A stretch of 64,000 nucleotides of DNA from Strigamia acuminata (Eukaryota > Arthropoda > Chilopoda > Geophilomorpha > Linotaeniidae): assembly GCA_949358305.1 (NCBI GenBank), contig CASHSZ010000147.1:67501-131500 (forward strand), in the 5' to 3' direction. Made by a program: the position numbers and the translations under genes. This document shows positions 42,910 to 54,431 of this stretch, piece after piece; the first letter of the stretch is position 1; each line of letters begins with the position of its first letter. The notes under the pieces are model-generated. The model did no database searches. It saw nothing but the letters and a program-made list of their open reading frames with translations, and had not been told where the DNA came from.

Positions 42910-44976
42910 TCCTCATCCTCCTTCTTCTCCTTCTCCGCCATCATCCTCTCTTCCTCCTCTTCTTCCTCTTTCTTCTTCTTCTCCGCAATCACCCTCTTTT
43001 CCTCCACTTCTTCCTCCTTTTTCTTCTTCTCCGCCATCACCCTCTTTTCCTCCTCTTCTTCCTCCTTCTTCTTCTCTTCCGCCCTCGCCTTCTTTTCCTC
43101 CTCTTTTCTCTTCTTCTTCTCCCTTTTCTCCTTCTTCTTCTTCTTCTTCTCCTCCTTCTCCTCCTCCTCTTTCTTCTTCTTCTCCGCCATCGCCCTCTCT
43201 TCCTCCTCTTCTTCCTCTTTCTTCTTCTTCTCCGCCATCGCCCTCTTTTCCTTCTCTTTCGCTAACCACCCACGCATCCAATCACTCCTCTCGTCGGCTT
43301 CACTCTCGCTCAGCTCCTCGTCGGCCTCGTCATCGCTCTGCCCGTCGTCGGTGTCACTACTGTCATCCTCACTCTGCTCCCCCTCGGTCTCTTTCGCGTC
43401 TCTCTTTTTCCTACAAAAGAGGTGAAATTGTGAGACATTGCGCGCGACCCGCAAAGAACGCGTCAAACTTACACCGGCGACGCGCCCGTGGACTCCGCGG
43501 ACCGCCGCTCGCTCATCGCCCGACCCGCGGGCCGCGACAAACCCGGTGCCAACGCATTCGATGGTTGCTGCTGTTGTCGTGGCGAATCTGGCTGGATCTG
43601 GAAAGGAGCGAAACGAGCGGCGGACTAAGAAAATAAAATAAAACGAGCGTGGGAATGACGATTCTTTCACTCACCGGCGCCGTCGACCGCGACTTCGGAC
43701 CGCGCAGCATCATCATCGCCGCCTCGAACACCCCAAGTCGTCCGGTCTGCGACCCGGCCGTTGTTGTCGCCGTCGCCTGCGACTCGAGCGACGCCTGGCT
43801 ATTCAGGGGCAGCGTGGTGTCCTGCGACTCTTCGTCCTCGTCTTCGCCCGGGGACCGAGAAAGCTGCGTCACCCGCGAGAAAACGAAATAAACGGGATCG
43901 ATAAAATAAAATAATTACGCGATAATTCTTTTACTCACCGTCTCGGGTCCCGCGGGCCGTGGTCGGGGGTCGACCGTCGACGACGACGAGCCCGGCACGA
44001 CCTGGAAGAAAACAAACGAACAGACAAATATAAGTAAACGAGCGAATTAAAGAAAAAGGCGGGCGAAAGAAAAGAAAAGAAGGAGTAACTTATGAAACGA
44101 GGCGAAACGAAACAGATCCGAGTTGGTCGGATGCGCTCTAACGCTCGTTCTCGGGCGCTACTTTGACGGCGGACGGGCAAGCGTCGAGGCCTCGGCTCGA
44201 TTTTTACCGGACTCGAACTTTTTTGTTCGTGCACGTTTCGACCCAAACAAACCAACAACAATTTCACTCACCGTCGATGGGGATGGCGGCGGTAGTGGCG
44301 AATACGTCGGCGATTGCAGTAGCGGCGACGGTAGTGACGATGACAGCGACGACCGACTCGCGGACCGTCGCGTGGGCAGCGTGACCTGGAAAGAGGCGGA
44401 CGAGTTAATAAGATGAAATAATAGTGGGACAAAAATATTTTTTTTTTTTTTTTTTTTTTTTCTAAACCCACCACCCTGTCGGGTCCTGTCGGACTCGGCA
44501 CGGGCGCGTTGCCGTCGTCCGGGAAGCGAGGCTGCAACCCTTCGTCGATGGACACGACCTGGAAACGAACGAACAAATAAAAAGAAAAAGATAAATAAAA
44601 ATAAAAGGAAAAATAGAAATAAAAATAAAAATAAGTGGAAAAGTAAGATATAAAGTAACGCGTGAAACAAAACGAAACAAATCGAGGCGATTCTTTCACT
44701 CGGCGCTACCTTTGGTTCCTCGGTGGTCGACTCGGACGCCGCCGACGTCGTCCGCTGCAGCCGCGGCATGTCGGGAACCACCGCCTCGTCGTCGATCGTG
44801 GCCTGTAAATAAGCGATCGAATTAATTAAATGAATGGATGAATAGATGGTTTACGGAACGACTCTTTCACTTACGGGTTTCGCCGCTACAGCCACGGCAT
44901 CCGTTTCTTCGACCTCGACCTCCGTTCCGATGTTGAGCTCGGTCTCATCGACTATTTTTTCTTCTTCTTTTTCCAT
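40134..44976 (-). CDS. copy 2 of the large coiled-coil/paired-finger gene (about 1,059 aa)
   Basis: All 14 exons and splice sites of 2797-7690 are kept, from ATG 44976 to TAA 40134; finger 1 lies around 41429-41336 and finger 2 around 40990-41010. All coding length changes are in frame: the last exon (40448-40134) is 6 nt shorter in its Lys/Glu run, the exon at 41810-41429 is 6 nt longer (two more Ala), and the Lys/Glu exon loses one codon. Amino-acid changes include Arg-to-Cys and Arg-to-Gln in the Pro-rich exon. At 43856 a T-to-C change destroys one of two acceptors 9 nt apart at exon 6 (CAG to CGG), leaving only the upstream one. It looks functional. Confidence 0.68.
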
Positions 44977-45790
44977 CTGGTGTCTACGCGGGAGAAGAAA
45001 AATTAAATAAATAAATAATTAAATAAATAAAACAAACGAACAACGTGAAAATGTGAAAATAAATTGAGTGACAAGCGACGATAAACCGGGAACGAGGGAT
45101 CGAAGATGGGGCGACAGAACACGTCGCGCGAAATCCGCGAGCGGGACACCGAGCCCGCTACCCCGGCCGTTTGCGTCTCGTTATTTTATTTCATTTTATT
45201 TTTATTTATTTTTATTAATTAATTAATTAATTAATTAATTAATTAATTGATCAGTTAGTTAATTAAAACTAATTAAAAAGAAAAAAAAGTTGAAATGAAG
45301 CTGTTCCCGCGATCAAGTTTTCTCGCCGCCATGAGCGACGCGACCGAAACGCGACCAAACGAATTTGCACGCCGTATTGGCGTACGCTGTTCCGCGTGTA
45401 CGGGTGCATACGTGTGGTCGCGATCGTGGTTAATAGACCAATTTGTTTACTCACTCGACAATCGACAGGCAATTGATAAACGTTGTTGGTGCCAAACAAT
45501 CGCGCGCTAGGGTGCACCGTGGATAAACAAACCCGTGTGACATCTGGTGACAAGTCCGCGAACAATTTCATTTCATTTCTAACCTACAAGTAGGCGGTTT
45601 AATCAAACCAACCATCGGTTTATATTTAAAAAAAAACAAAACAAACAAGAGAAAAAAATAAAATAAAATAAAATAAAATAAAATAAAATAAAAGGAGTCG
45701 GCGTCAAAGGAAACCGTGGTAGCGGCGCCAACGGGACGAATCCGATCTATCAATAAGACGGGCGACCCGGCGCTGGCCGAGGAGGCGCGC

Positions 45791-45834
<44 letters not shown>

Positions 45835-46051
45835 GCTTGTCTGTCTCGTTTCGAAGTTGACGGATATGTTGGTCGATTTCTTTTGTTTTATCATCTATTT
45901 TGTTGTTCATTCCCTCTCTTACACGGTCGCGCCGAAACGTAACGACACCACCGCCCCTCGTTACGTCGTTCCCGGCAGCCGTCGCTCGCCCGACGCGCCC
46001 TCAGCGCGCTCCCGTGTCCCCCGCACGCGCCTAAACGCGGTCACGTCGCAG

Positions 46052-46346
46052 AAGCGCGCCGATCCAGTGCCCTGATCAAAGACGTTTTGTTTCGATTTTA
46101 TCGTCGCTGCGTGAGGAGAAGACAAAGACGACGACGACGACGACGACGAAGTTCGGAAAGAGAGTCGAGAGGCTGACGAGGAAGATGCGGGAGAAGACAA
46201 AAGTGGTCGCGTTGAAGTTGAACTTGACGAGGAAGAGGCTCGGGGGCCCGGGGACCGACCTGTACGAGTTGGGAGCGGATGAGTTGGAGACGGTGGACGA
46301 CAAGGACGAGTCGTTTGTTTGTAATAATAACGATGTAATGATGTAA
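46052..46346 (+). CDS. copy 2 of the possible small ORF
   Basis: Same frame as 8761-9055, with ATG at 46185 and TAA ending at 46346. One codon differs (GAG to AAG, Glu to Lys). A 1-bp insertion lies upstream near 46004, outside the open frame. As uncertain as its partner. Confidence 0.3.
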
Positions 46347-46477
46347 TAATAATAATAATAACAACAAAAACAACAACAACAACAATTACAATGGTTAATG
46401 TGGATTTATTTATTTTTTTTTTATTTTATTTATTTTTTTTTTTTATATATTTGAGACAATACAATAAAAGAAAAAGA

Positions 46478-46978
46478 TCAAATTAACGAAATCCTGTGCG
46501 CCTCCGTCCAATGGCCAATCAGGTTGTCTGGAGAGGGTGTCTCCGCACAAAACGGACAGCGTCTGCCGCGTTGGTGCACCTGCCCCAATATCTAAAAGAG
46601 GGGGGGGGAAGGGAGGAAGAAACGAATTAGTTGGTTGGTTAACTAGACGAAGGAGTTAAATGCTCACCAACGCTAGATGAGCGGGCTCGCGCGAATACAT
46701 TCGTAGCAATCCCCGGATGGCCTCGTCCGCACCTTCACGGATGTCGTGTCGCTGTCGCCAGTGGCGGAAGATGTCCATGTAAAAGTAGCCGTCCGGGTCT
46801 GAAATAAATAAGAAAAATAAAAATAAAATAAAATAAAAGAAAATGAAAAAATAAAAAGAAAATGGACGACTAATAAGTAGATAAATAGATGTTTCTCACC
46901 GTTTGGGTGCTCGCCGCACAAAACGCAGTAATACGACCTACCGCCCTCTTCTCTGTGTGGTGCTGGTGCTCCGTTCAT
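46478..46978 (-). CDS. copy 2 of the 107-aa double zinc-finger gene
   Basis: Exons and splice sites match 9187-9686, with ATG at 46978 and TGA ending at 46478. I see no coding difference; the one-base offset change comes from the G-run in the second intron. The leader exon with its (TTAC)n donor region lies above 47127. Confidence 0.63.
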
Positions 46979-47081
46979 CTTTCTTTCTTCCGTGTGGGAG
47001 ACGAATAAAGAATTAATTAATTAATTGAAAATAAATTGGAAAGGGAGATCACACAAAGCATCAAACTTACTCACTTACTTG

Positions 47082-47131
<50 letters not shown>

Positions 47132-47709
47132 AACGAAGACGATGTGGCGACGGGGACCGGGCGGATGATGAAACGCGCACTTGATCCACGTTGTCGTGAC
47201 ACTTGATGTCGAGACCGCAAACCATTTCGTCTGGACTACGGAGCGCCCGGAGATGCGCTGTACCGCGCTCGGTACAACGAGGAATTGTACGCGGGCGCGT
47301 GTGTGCAAAACATGCGGTCGATTAGCGACGTTCCCTCCGATATGCACTCGCCGAGTGAACGGGGTCGGCATCCCACGCCGAGAGAACCGTGCCGGAGAAA
47401 GAAAGTTGGAGTCGAAGCCAGCAAACGAGACTACCGGGAAACATCACGACCATCGTTGCGAACAACGTTGGCACGACAAAGACTTTAAAAAGACAGGCAC
47501 GCTCGGGCACCCGGTGGAAGGCGAATCCTCTCGATGGCGCGTCCCATGCCGAGGGAACCGTGCCGGAGAAAGAAAGTTGGAGTCGAAGCCAGGCGGCCGA
47601 ATTCCGCCACCCGGAAGTGCGTTCGTGTCCAGTTGATCGGGGACGGAAAGAAGATCGTGGCTTGCGCGCCCAGAGACGGATGTTTGTTTGAATTTTAACG
47701 AGATGGAAA

Positions 47710-48642
47710 ACGACGGAGTTTTGGTTGCCGGATTCGGTCGTAGCGGGGCACGCCGTTGGTGATGTTCCCGGCGCGCGATTCAAAGTGGTCAAAGTCGCTA
47801 ATGTTTCGTTGTTGGCTTTGTACGGGGAGAAAAAGGAAAGACCGAGGTCTTAAAATGTGTTTGTTTTTTTTTTTTGTTTGTTTGCTTGTTTAGTGGCAAA
47901 TTTGAATTCGATCGAGTTTCAAAAATAAATCGATCGAAACGTTAAAAACGAGACTTTAACGTAGAATTTCTCATTCGTTTTAATGGCGGCAACGACTTTT
48001 TGATCGGACGACACTATCGTTTATTACAAACAAACAACGGGGTGGCGAGTAAACCGAGTGACTTCGGGCGCCGCGTTAGCATCCAAGAAACAATTAGCTC
48101 ACCCGCGTGTTCGTCATCTTTGCTCGCCGCCGAGAGGATTTGCCTTCCATCGGGTGCCCGAGCGTGTCTGTCTTTTTCGAAGTCTTCGTCGCGCCAAACG
48201 TTGTTCGCGACGATGATCACGATGTTTCCTCGCAGTTCGCCGACCTCGCGGTTTACCCGCTTCGCTCGTTGGATACGGAAGGTCGATCGGTTTATTTTTG
48301 AATTTTGGTCGCCGAGTTCGAATTTGCCGCCGAATTTGTTCGCGCGGTCTCTCGCCGTAATATGTTTTGTTTCTTTTTTTTTTTCTTTCTTGATTTTCTG
48401 TTTAATTTTTATTTATTTATTTATTTATTTATTTTTTTATTTATTAATTAATTAATTTATTTTTTTTTTTTACGAACCAAAAAAAAAAAAAACACATTTT
48501 AAGACCTCGGTCTTTCCTTTTTCTCCCCGTACAAAGCCAACAACGAAACATTTGCGACTTTGGCCACTTTGAATCGCGCGCCGGGAACATCACCAATGGC
48601 GTGCCCCGCTACAACCGAATCCGGCAACCAAAACTCCGTCGT
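47710..48642. repeat. copy 2 of the 153-bp-arm inverted repeat
   Basis: Same arms and loop as 10414-11346, shifted by 37,296. The only difference noticed is a C-to-T change in the T-rich stretch near 48391. Confidence 0.6.
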
Positions 48643-48849
48643 CCGCCTCGTTAAATAACAACTACGATTAATGTGGATTTTTTTTTATTTTTATTTTTAT
48701 TTTTATTCTTATTTTTTTTATTTTTAATTAATTAAAACAAATAAAAAGAAATGAAGAAGAAGTCATACAATACAAAAAAAAACAAAAAAACAAAAAAACA
48801 AAAAAAGGTCAAATAAAATCGAATGCACGGTCCACCGATGCTGTCTCCG

Positions 48850-49367
48850 TCATCCCTGGTGGGCGGTCGGTGCTTGAAATCTATGCGCTTCCACCCAATG
48901 GGTAGAGAGATCCTCGAAAAAGGGTGTTTCCGCGCAAAACGGACAGCGTCCGTCGTTGTGTCGGTACACCCGTCTCAGTGCCTTGAAAAAAAAATAAAAA
49001 ATAAAAAAAAATAAATTAGTTGACTAGTTAACTCGGCGAAGAAACTAAAAGCTCACCAATGCCAAACGAACGGGGTCGCGCGAATGGATTCGTAGCAGCC
49101 CTCGGGTGGAATCGTCCGCATCTCCGCCGATGTTATGGTACCGTCGCCAGTGACGAAAGGCATCTTTACAGAAAACACCGTTCGGTTCTGAAACGAGAAA
49201 AAATTAAAATCAAATAAAATATACATAATTAAAAAATAAATAAATAAATAAATTGAACAACTGATAAGTAAATAAATGGATGTTTGTTTCTTACTGTCGG
49301 GGTATTTACCGCAGCACAAAGCGCAGTAATGTGACTTGTCGCCCTCTGCATGCTGCGCTCCTTCCAT
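48850..49367 (-). CDS. copy 2 of the 111-aa double zinc-finger gene
   Basis: Exon structure and sequence as in 11554-12071, with ATG at 49367 and TGA ending at 48850. I found no coding difference between the two copies. The leader exon lies at 49444 and above, with the same CACCAGATGTCAC stretch. Confidence 0.63.
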
Positions 49368-49676
49368 CTTTCTTCTGTGTGGGAGACGAGTAGAGAATTG
49401 AAAATAAATTGGAGAGAGAAACCACACAAAACACCAAACTTACCAACGGAGACGAAGTGCCGATGAAAACCGGGAGGAAAATGAAACACTCGCGCGATAT
49501 ACGCTGTCGGACCAACGTGCGCGTTTGTCGTGACATCTGGTGTCGAGCTCGCAAACCATTTCGTGGCCGCGCGAGTCGAGGCCGTCGACTTCGAGTGGTA
49601 GCCGAGACCGTAAATGAATTCGCTTTTACCGCGACGAATCTCGCGCGACCGCGACTCCGCAAAAATACCGTATATG

Positions 49677-50125
49677 GCCCGTAACGGCCCGCCGACGGTC
49701 CCGTAACGGTCCCGTCACGACCCCGTCAACGGCTTGTACGGGCCGTGATGGGGTCGTGACGGGACCGTCGGCGGCCCGTTAACGGACCGTGCGGGCCGTT
49801 ACGGGATCGTGACGGTCCCGTCACGATCCCGTCAACGGCTTGTACGGGCCGTTACGAGATCGTGACGGTCCCGTTGGCGGCTCGTTAACGGCCCGTACAA
49901 GCCGTTGACGGGATCGTGACGGTCCCGTCACGATCCCGTAACGGCTCGCACGGGCCGTTAACGGGCCGCCGACGGTCCCGTGACGGTCCCGTAACGGCCT
50001 TCGTTCCCGGACTTCGGCTCGCCGACGGCCCGTACGACCTCATGCGGGCCGTTAACGGCCCGTTAACGGGCCGCCGACGGTCCCGTCACGATCCCGTAAC
50101 GGCCCGTCATGATCCCGTAACGGGC
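49677..50125. repeat. GTTAAC-palindrome satellite, short block, copy 2
   Basis: Same length and order of modules as 12381-12829, so this short block did not change length between the copies, unlike the two long arrays. Followed at 50126-50533 by the same terminal segment and dispersed repeat as 12830-13237. Confidence 0.85.
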
Positions 50126-50800
50126 TGAAAACGGGAAAACTGAGGGAGTCGGGTGCGAGACCACGTGACCCGGAGTGTGGTTTTTGGGGGCGAGGGCCGT
50201 CCTCCGACCGCGCCGTGACGCGCCCCGAGTCGGATCAAGAGTCACGGCGCGTCGCGGCGCTTTCGGAGCACGCGACCCGATCCCCCCCCTCCCTCCCGTC
50301 ACAAAAACCACGTTTTAGCGAAACCCTTGACCGGTCACAAAACCCACCGAACACCGAAAAGCAACGAACAAAACGCGCTCGGTCGCACGAACTACTCGGC
50401 CAAAACAACATCCGCAAATTCCGCATCGCAGTCGCGATCAACGAAACAACGTATAGGCCGCCGTAATGTTAAAAAGCGGGACCCTTTCGCCCCCGACAAA
50501 ATCCGCACACATACCCCAAGGTTAAACGAGCGTTTCATTCGCCCATTTATCCGTCGGTCTCTTCTAGGCCATGGCGGACGGTTTTCCCAAAACTGACGCG
50601 GACGCGCGTGTGTGGGTCGCCACGACAACATCGCCCTCTTCCTTCTCGCTTCGACGGACGACTGTGTGTGTTCGCTCAATCCGCGACGTCTTCACGACCG
50701 AACACGTGTCAATTTTGGACAGCCGACTGGCCGATTAATTCTGTTTCGTTTTATTTTATTATATTTTATTGTATTTTATTTCATTTTTCCATTTTTATTA

Positions 50801-50850
<50 letters not shown>

Positions 50851-51006
50851 TAACAACAACAAAAACAAAGGCGATGACGACGTATTGTCGGTGCCAACGA
50901 GGAAAAAAAAAAAAAAAAACAAAAAAAAAAAAGAAGAAGAATTGAAAACAAATGAAACAGGGATAAATAAAAACGAACGAATTAACTAATTAATTAATCG
51001 ATCAAT

Positions 51007-52097
51007 TTATTGGTCCACCGGTCGATCGGTCGCGTCGGGGCGCGTTGGAGCGATGGCCCGGTGCTCGCGGTACCCACTCGTCGTGGCCGTGGCCGCGTCC
51101 ATCGCCTCGTCCGACTCGGATCGCTCTCGGGTTTCGGTCGGTCCTTCGGCAACGACAATGGTGGCTGGCGGTTGGTCGTCGGGCTCTCGGGTCGGCGAGT
51201 GACTCAACTGGGGACAAGTAAAGTAAAGTAAAGTAAAGTAAAGTAAAGTAAAATAAAACAAAGTAAATGGAAAATAAATTGGCCGGGGTGGGACGGTGTC
51301 TAATCGAAATCGAGTTTGACCCCGTGCGCCGTGAAATGGGAAGGGGGGAAAGAGAGAGAGACAGAGACAGACAGACACTCACGTGTTCTTGTCTCGGGCG
51401 CTTCTCGAGATCCAACGCCTTTTTTTTTAAGTCCTCCACCTCCACGTCATGAGCCGACTCCGACTCCGGCTCCGACTCGAGTGGTCGTCGTTGTTGTTGC
51501 TGCCACTGCTGCCACTGCTGCTCTCGCTCCCGCTCCCACTGCTGCTCCGACTGCTCCAGCTCCAATCGCTCCCGCTCCAATCCCTCCCACTCTCGCTGCT
51601 CCCGCTCTCGTTGCTCCCGCTCCTGTCGACGCCACGCCCGCCGATAGACCGCGCTTTCTCGGTCCAACTGTTCGAGACGCAAATGGATTTGGCGCTGGTG
51701 GGACACCTCTTGTAGTCTCAACCGCTCATCAAGTTCTCTCTTCTTCGCCTCCAACCGTCTTCGCATCTCTCGCTTGAACCTCTCCAACTCGTCGTCCGTG
51801 GTTCGACGCAGTTGTCGTTGCTCCTCTCCCAGCTGGTTTCCCAGCGCCCACAGGAGCCGCGCGGTCGACGGCGGCTCTTCCTCCCCCTCCTCTCCTTCCT
51901 TCTTTTCGAACGGCAGCTCGAATTCGACCGCCCCAGTCTAGAGAGAACGAAGGAACGAACGAATGAACAAAAATATTGCGCCGGGTAACGCGGGGCAACG
52001 CGAAAATTTTTACTCACTTCGACCTCGAGTTTGACTCCTCGTTTAACGTCGCGCAACATGGCGGCGTCGATCTCGGTTAGGTCTTCGTCGTCGTTGT

Positions 52098-52175
<78 letters not shown>

Positions 52176-52343
52176 CAACGACAGCGCCATTGCCGTCTTC
52201 TTCGTCGTCGTCGGTGATGTCAACCTGAAAGCAAAATTTTAAGCGGGGCGACGTGACACGTCGAAGAAAATAAACGCGCTCACCGTGACGACGGGAATGG
52301 GCGGCCATCTCGGATCCTCGTTTCGTTCGCGGTTCGGTTCCAT
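51007..52343 (-). CDS. copy 2 of the coiled-coil gene (340 aa)
   Basis: Four exons as in 13711-15050, with ATG at 52343 and TAA ending at 51007. The poly-Ala run is one residue shorter; no other coding change was noticed. Leader region with (TATG)n at about 52432-52480. Confidence 0.63.
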
Positions 52344-52564
52344 CTGAAAAACGGAACGAAAAGTTGACGCCGACTGACGAGAACGAAATGGTTGTCGCGG
52401 TAATAGCGTTGGAGAAACTTACCACGTTGTGTATGTATGTATGTATGTATGTATGTATGTATGTATGTATGTATGTATGAATGGATAAATGTCTGTCGGT
52501 CGTCGAACGAAGTTGGTCGCAAAACGCAGACGTCGCGTGGTCGGGAAAAGTGCACTCACTCACA

Positions 52565-52567
<3 letters not shown>

Positions 52568-52624
<57 letters not shown>

Positions 52625-52717
52625 GCGAGATGTGACGCTAGAGCATGTCGGTCGACCGGTGACGCGAAAAAGATTAATGAATAAACGACACTAATAATGG
52701 CAATAACTGACAACTAA
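52568..52717. repeat. (TC)n microsatellite with unique flank kept
   Basis: About 55 bp of TC with one TTT interruption, then about 95 bp (TGCGAGATGTGACGCTAGAG to about 52717) that copy 1 lacks. Probably the older state of the locus. Confidence 0.7.
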
Positions 52718-52806
52718 TAATTAATAATCAATAATTAATTAATAATCGACGATTAATAATCAATAACCGATAATGATTAGTAATAACGACAAACGTCGTC
52801 ATCGAA

Positions 52807-53085
52807 AATAGCGACGCTTTGTCTCCGGGCCCGGGTGGCCGAGCGGGCAGAGTTACCTGCCGTACGGAGTTGTGGATCGAGGGTTCGAATCCCGCTCCCG
52901 CGAGTTTTCGTTTCTGGCAAAGCTGTATTGTCAAACACGCATTCCATTGACATTGCCATACATTGTGCCGTTTCAGTTTGGTCCCTTCTTCGTTTCAGAT
53001 AGTGATGGTGAACACTCTCCCGCGAGGTTGCGGGAGGGTGGGGGGGAGTCGAAAGATTCGGCTCTCCTTTTATTTCTTCGTTTTA
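52807..53085 (+). mobile_element. tRNA-derived SINE, copy 2 of the 15.5-kb element
   Basis: Identical by eye to 15512-15790, with the B-box GGTTCGAATCC at 52883. It was carried along by the segmental duplication and is not a new insertion. Confidence 0.65.
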
Positions 53086-53320
53086 TTTTTTTATTTTCAT
53101 TTACCGTTCTCATCTTTATTTTCATTCTCGTTTTTTATTTTCGTTTACATGTTTCTATTTTTATTTCCACGGTGTGTCGGGAGGGCGCGCGAAAACCTAC
53201 TCGCCCAATCTCCGTGGTCGCATTTTCCAAATTTTGTCACTGGATTTCGCGCTTGCGGTGGGGATGGGCGCGCGCAGGCTCCGTCGTCGTGCCAGAAACT
53301 CCACTGTGTGATGTAGTCGC

Positions 53321-53351
<31 letters not shown>

Positions 53352-53526
53352 ACCTAAACCACCACCACCACCACCACCACCACCATCGTCGTCTCTTCTC
53401 TCCTTTTCTTTTAATTTTTGTTAATTTTTGTTAATTTTTGTTAATTTTGTAATTTTGTAATTTTGTAATTTTGTAATTTTGTAATTTTTGAAATTTTTAT
53501 TTTTAACTTTTGAATGTACAAATGTA

Positions 53527-53565
<39 letters not shown>

Positions 53566-53642
53566 ATACAATAATCAGACTTTATTCTTCAGTCTTAAAA
53601 ATATAAAAAAAATAAAAAAAAAAAATATTGTAAACCACTCGT

Positions 53643-54044
53643 TTACGGTCCACGGGGAAATAAATAAATAAATAAATACATAAATGAATGAATGAATGAA
53701 TGAATAATTAGAATCGAAGAGTGGCTGTCGTCGTCGTCGTCGCCGCCGTCGCCGCCGGTCCTCTCCTCGCCACCTTTACCACCGGTCGCCCCTTTGTCGT
53801 CGCCTTCGTCGTCCACCGGCTCCGTATCATCGGCCATCGCTCCCATCCACTTCTTCTCCACCCTCTCCAACATGTTCTCGAATCGTTCCTCCGTTCTCGC
53901 CAGCATCGCTTCCAATTTTGCCTCCGTCCTCGCCATCATCTTCTCGACCATCGCCTCCAGCGCCGTCTCCTCGCTCTTCTTTTCACTCGGTGTCGGTGGC
54001 GGCGGCGGCGGCGGTGGTCGCGCAGACGCACCCCCTCGACGCAA
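53643..54044 (-). CDS. copy 2 of the partial coiled-coil exon
   Basis: Same frame as 16348-16749 with no coding change noticed; poly(A) signal at 53586-53581. The (GA)n tract upstream (about 54075-54285) is slightly longer. The 5' exon is missing here too, so any truncation came before the duplication. Confidence 0.4.
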   Translation of the reverse strand: MRRGGASARPPPPPPPPTPSEKKSEETALEAMVEKMMARTEAKLEAMLARTEERFENMLERVEKKWMGAMADDTEPVDDEGDDKGATGGKGGEERTGGDGGDDDDDSHSSILIIHSFIHSFMYLFIYLFPRGP

Positions 54045-54066
54045 CTAGCGAAAAAAAAAAAAAAAA

Positions 54067-54280
<214 letters not shown>

Positions 54281-54366
54281 TGAGAGAGAGAGTGCACTGT
54301 TCACGCGCCCACATGCGTGAACAGTGCACTCGCCCTCCGCGCCCCGTCGGCGTAGGCGCCGGCCGT

Positions 54367-54404
<38 letters not shown>

Positions 54405-54431
54405 GCCCGGGAATCGCCCTTCCGCCCGTCA

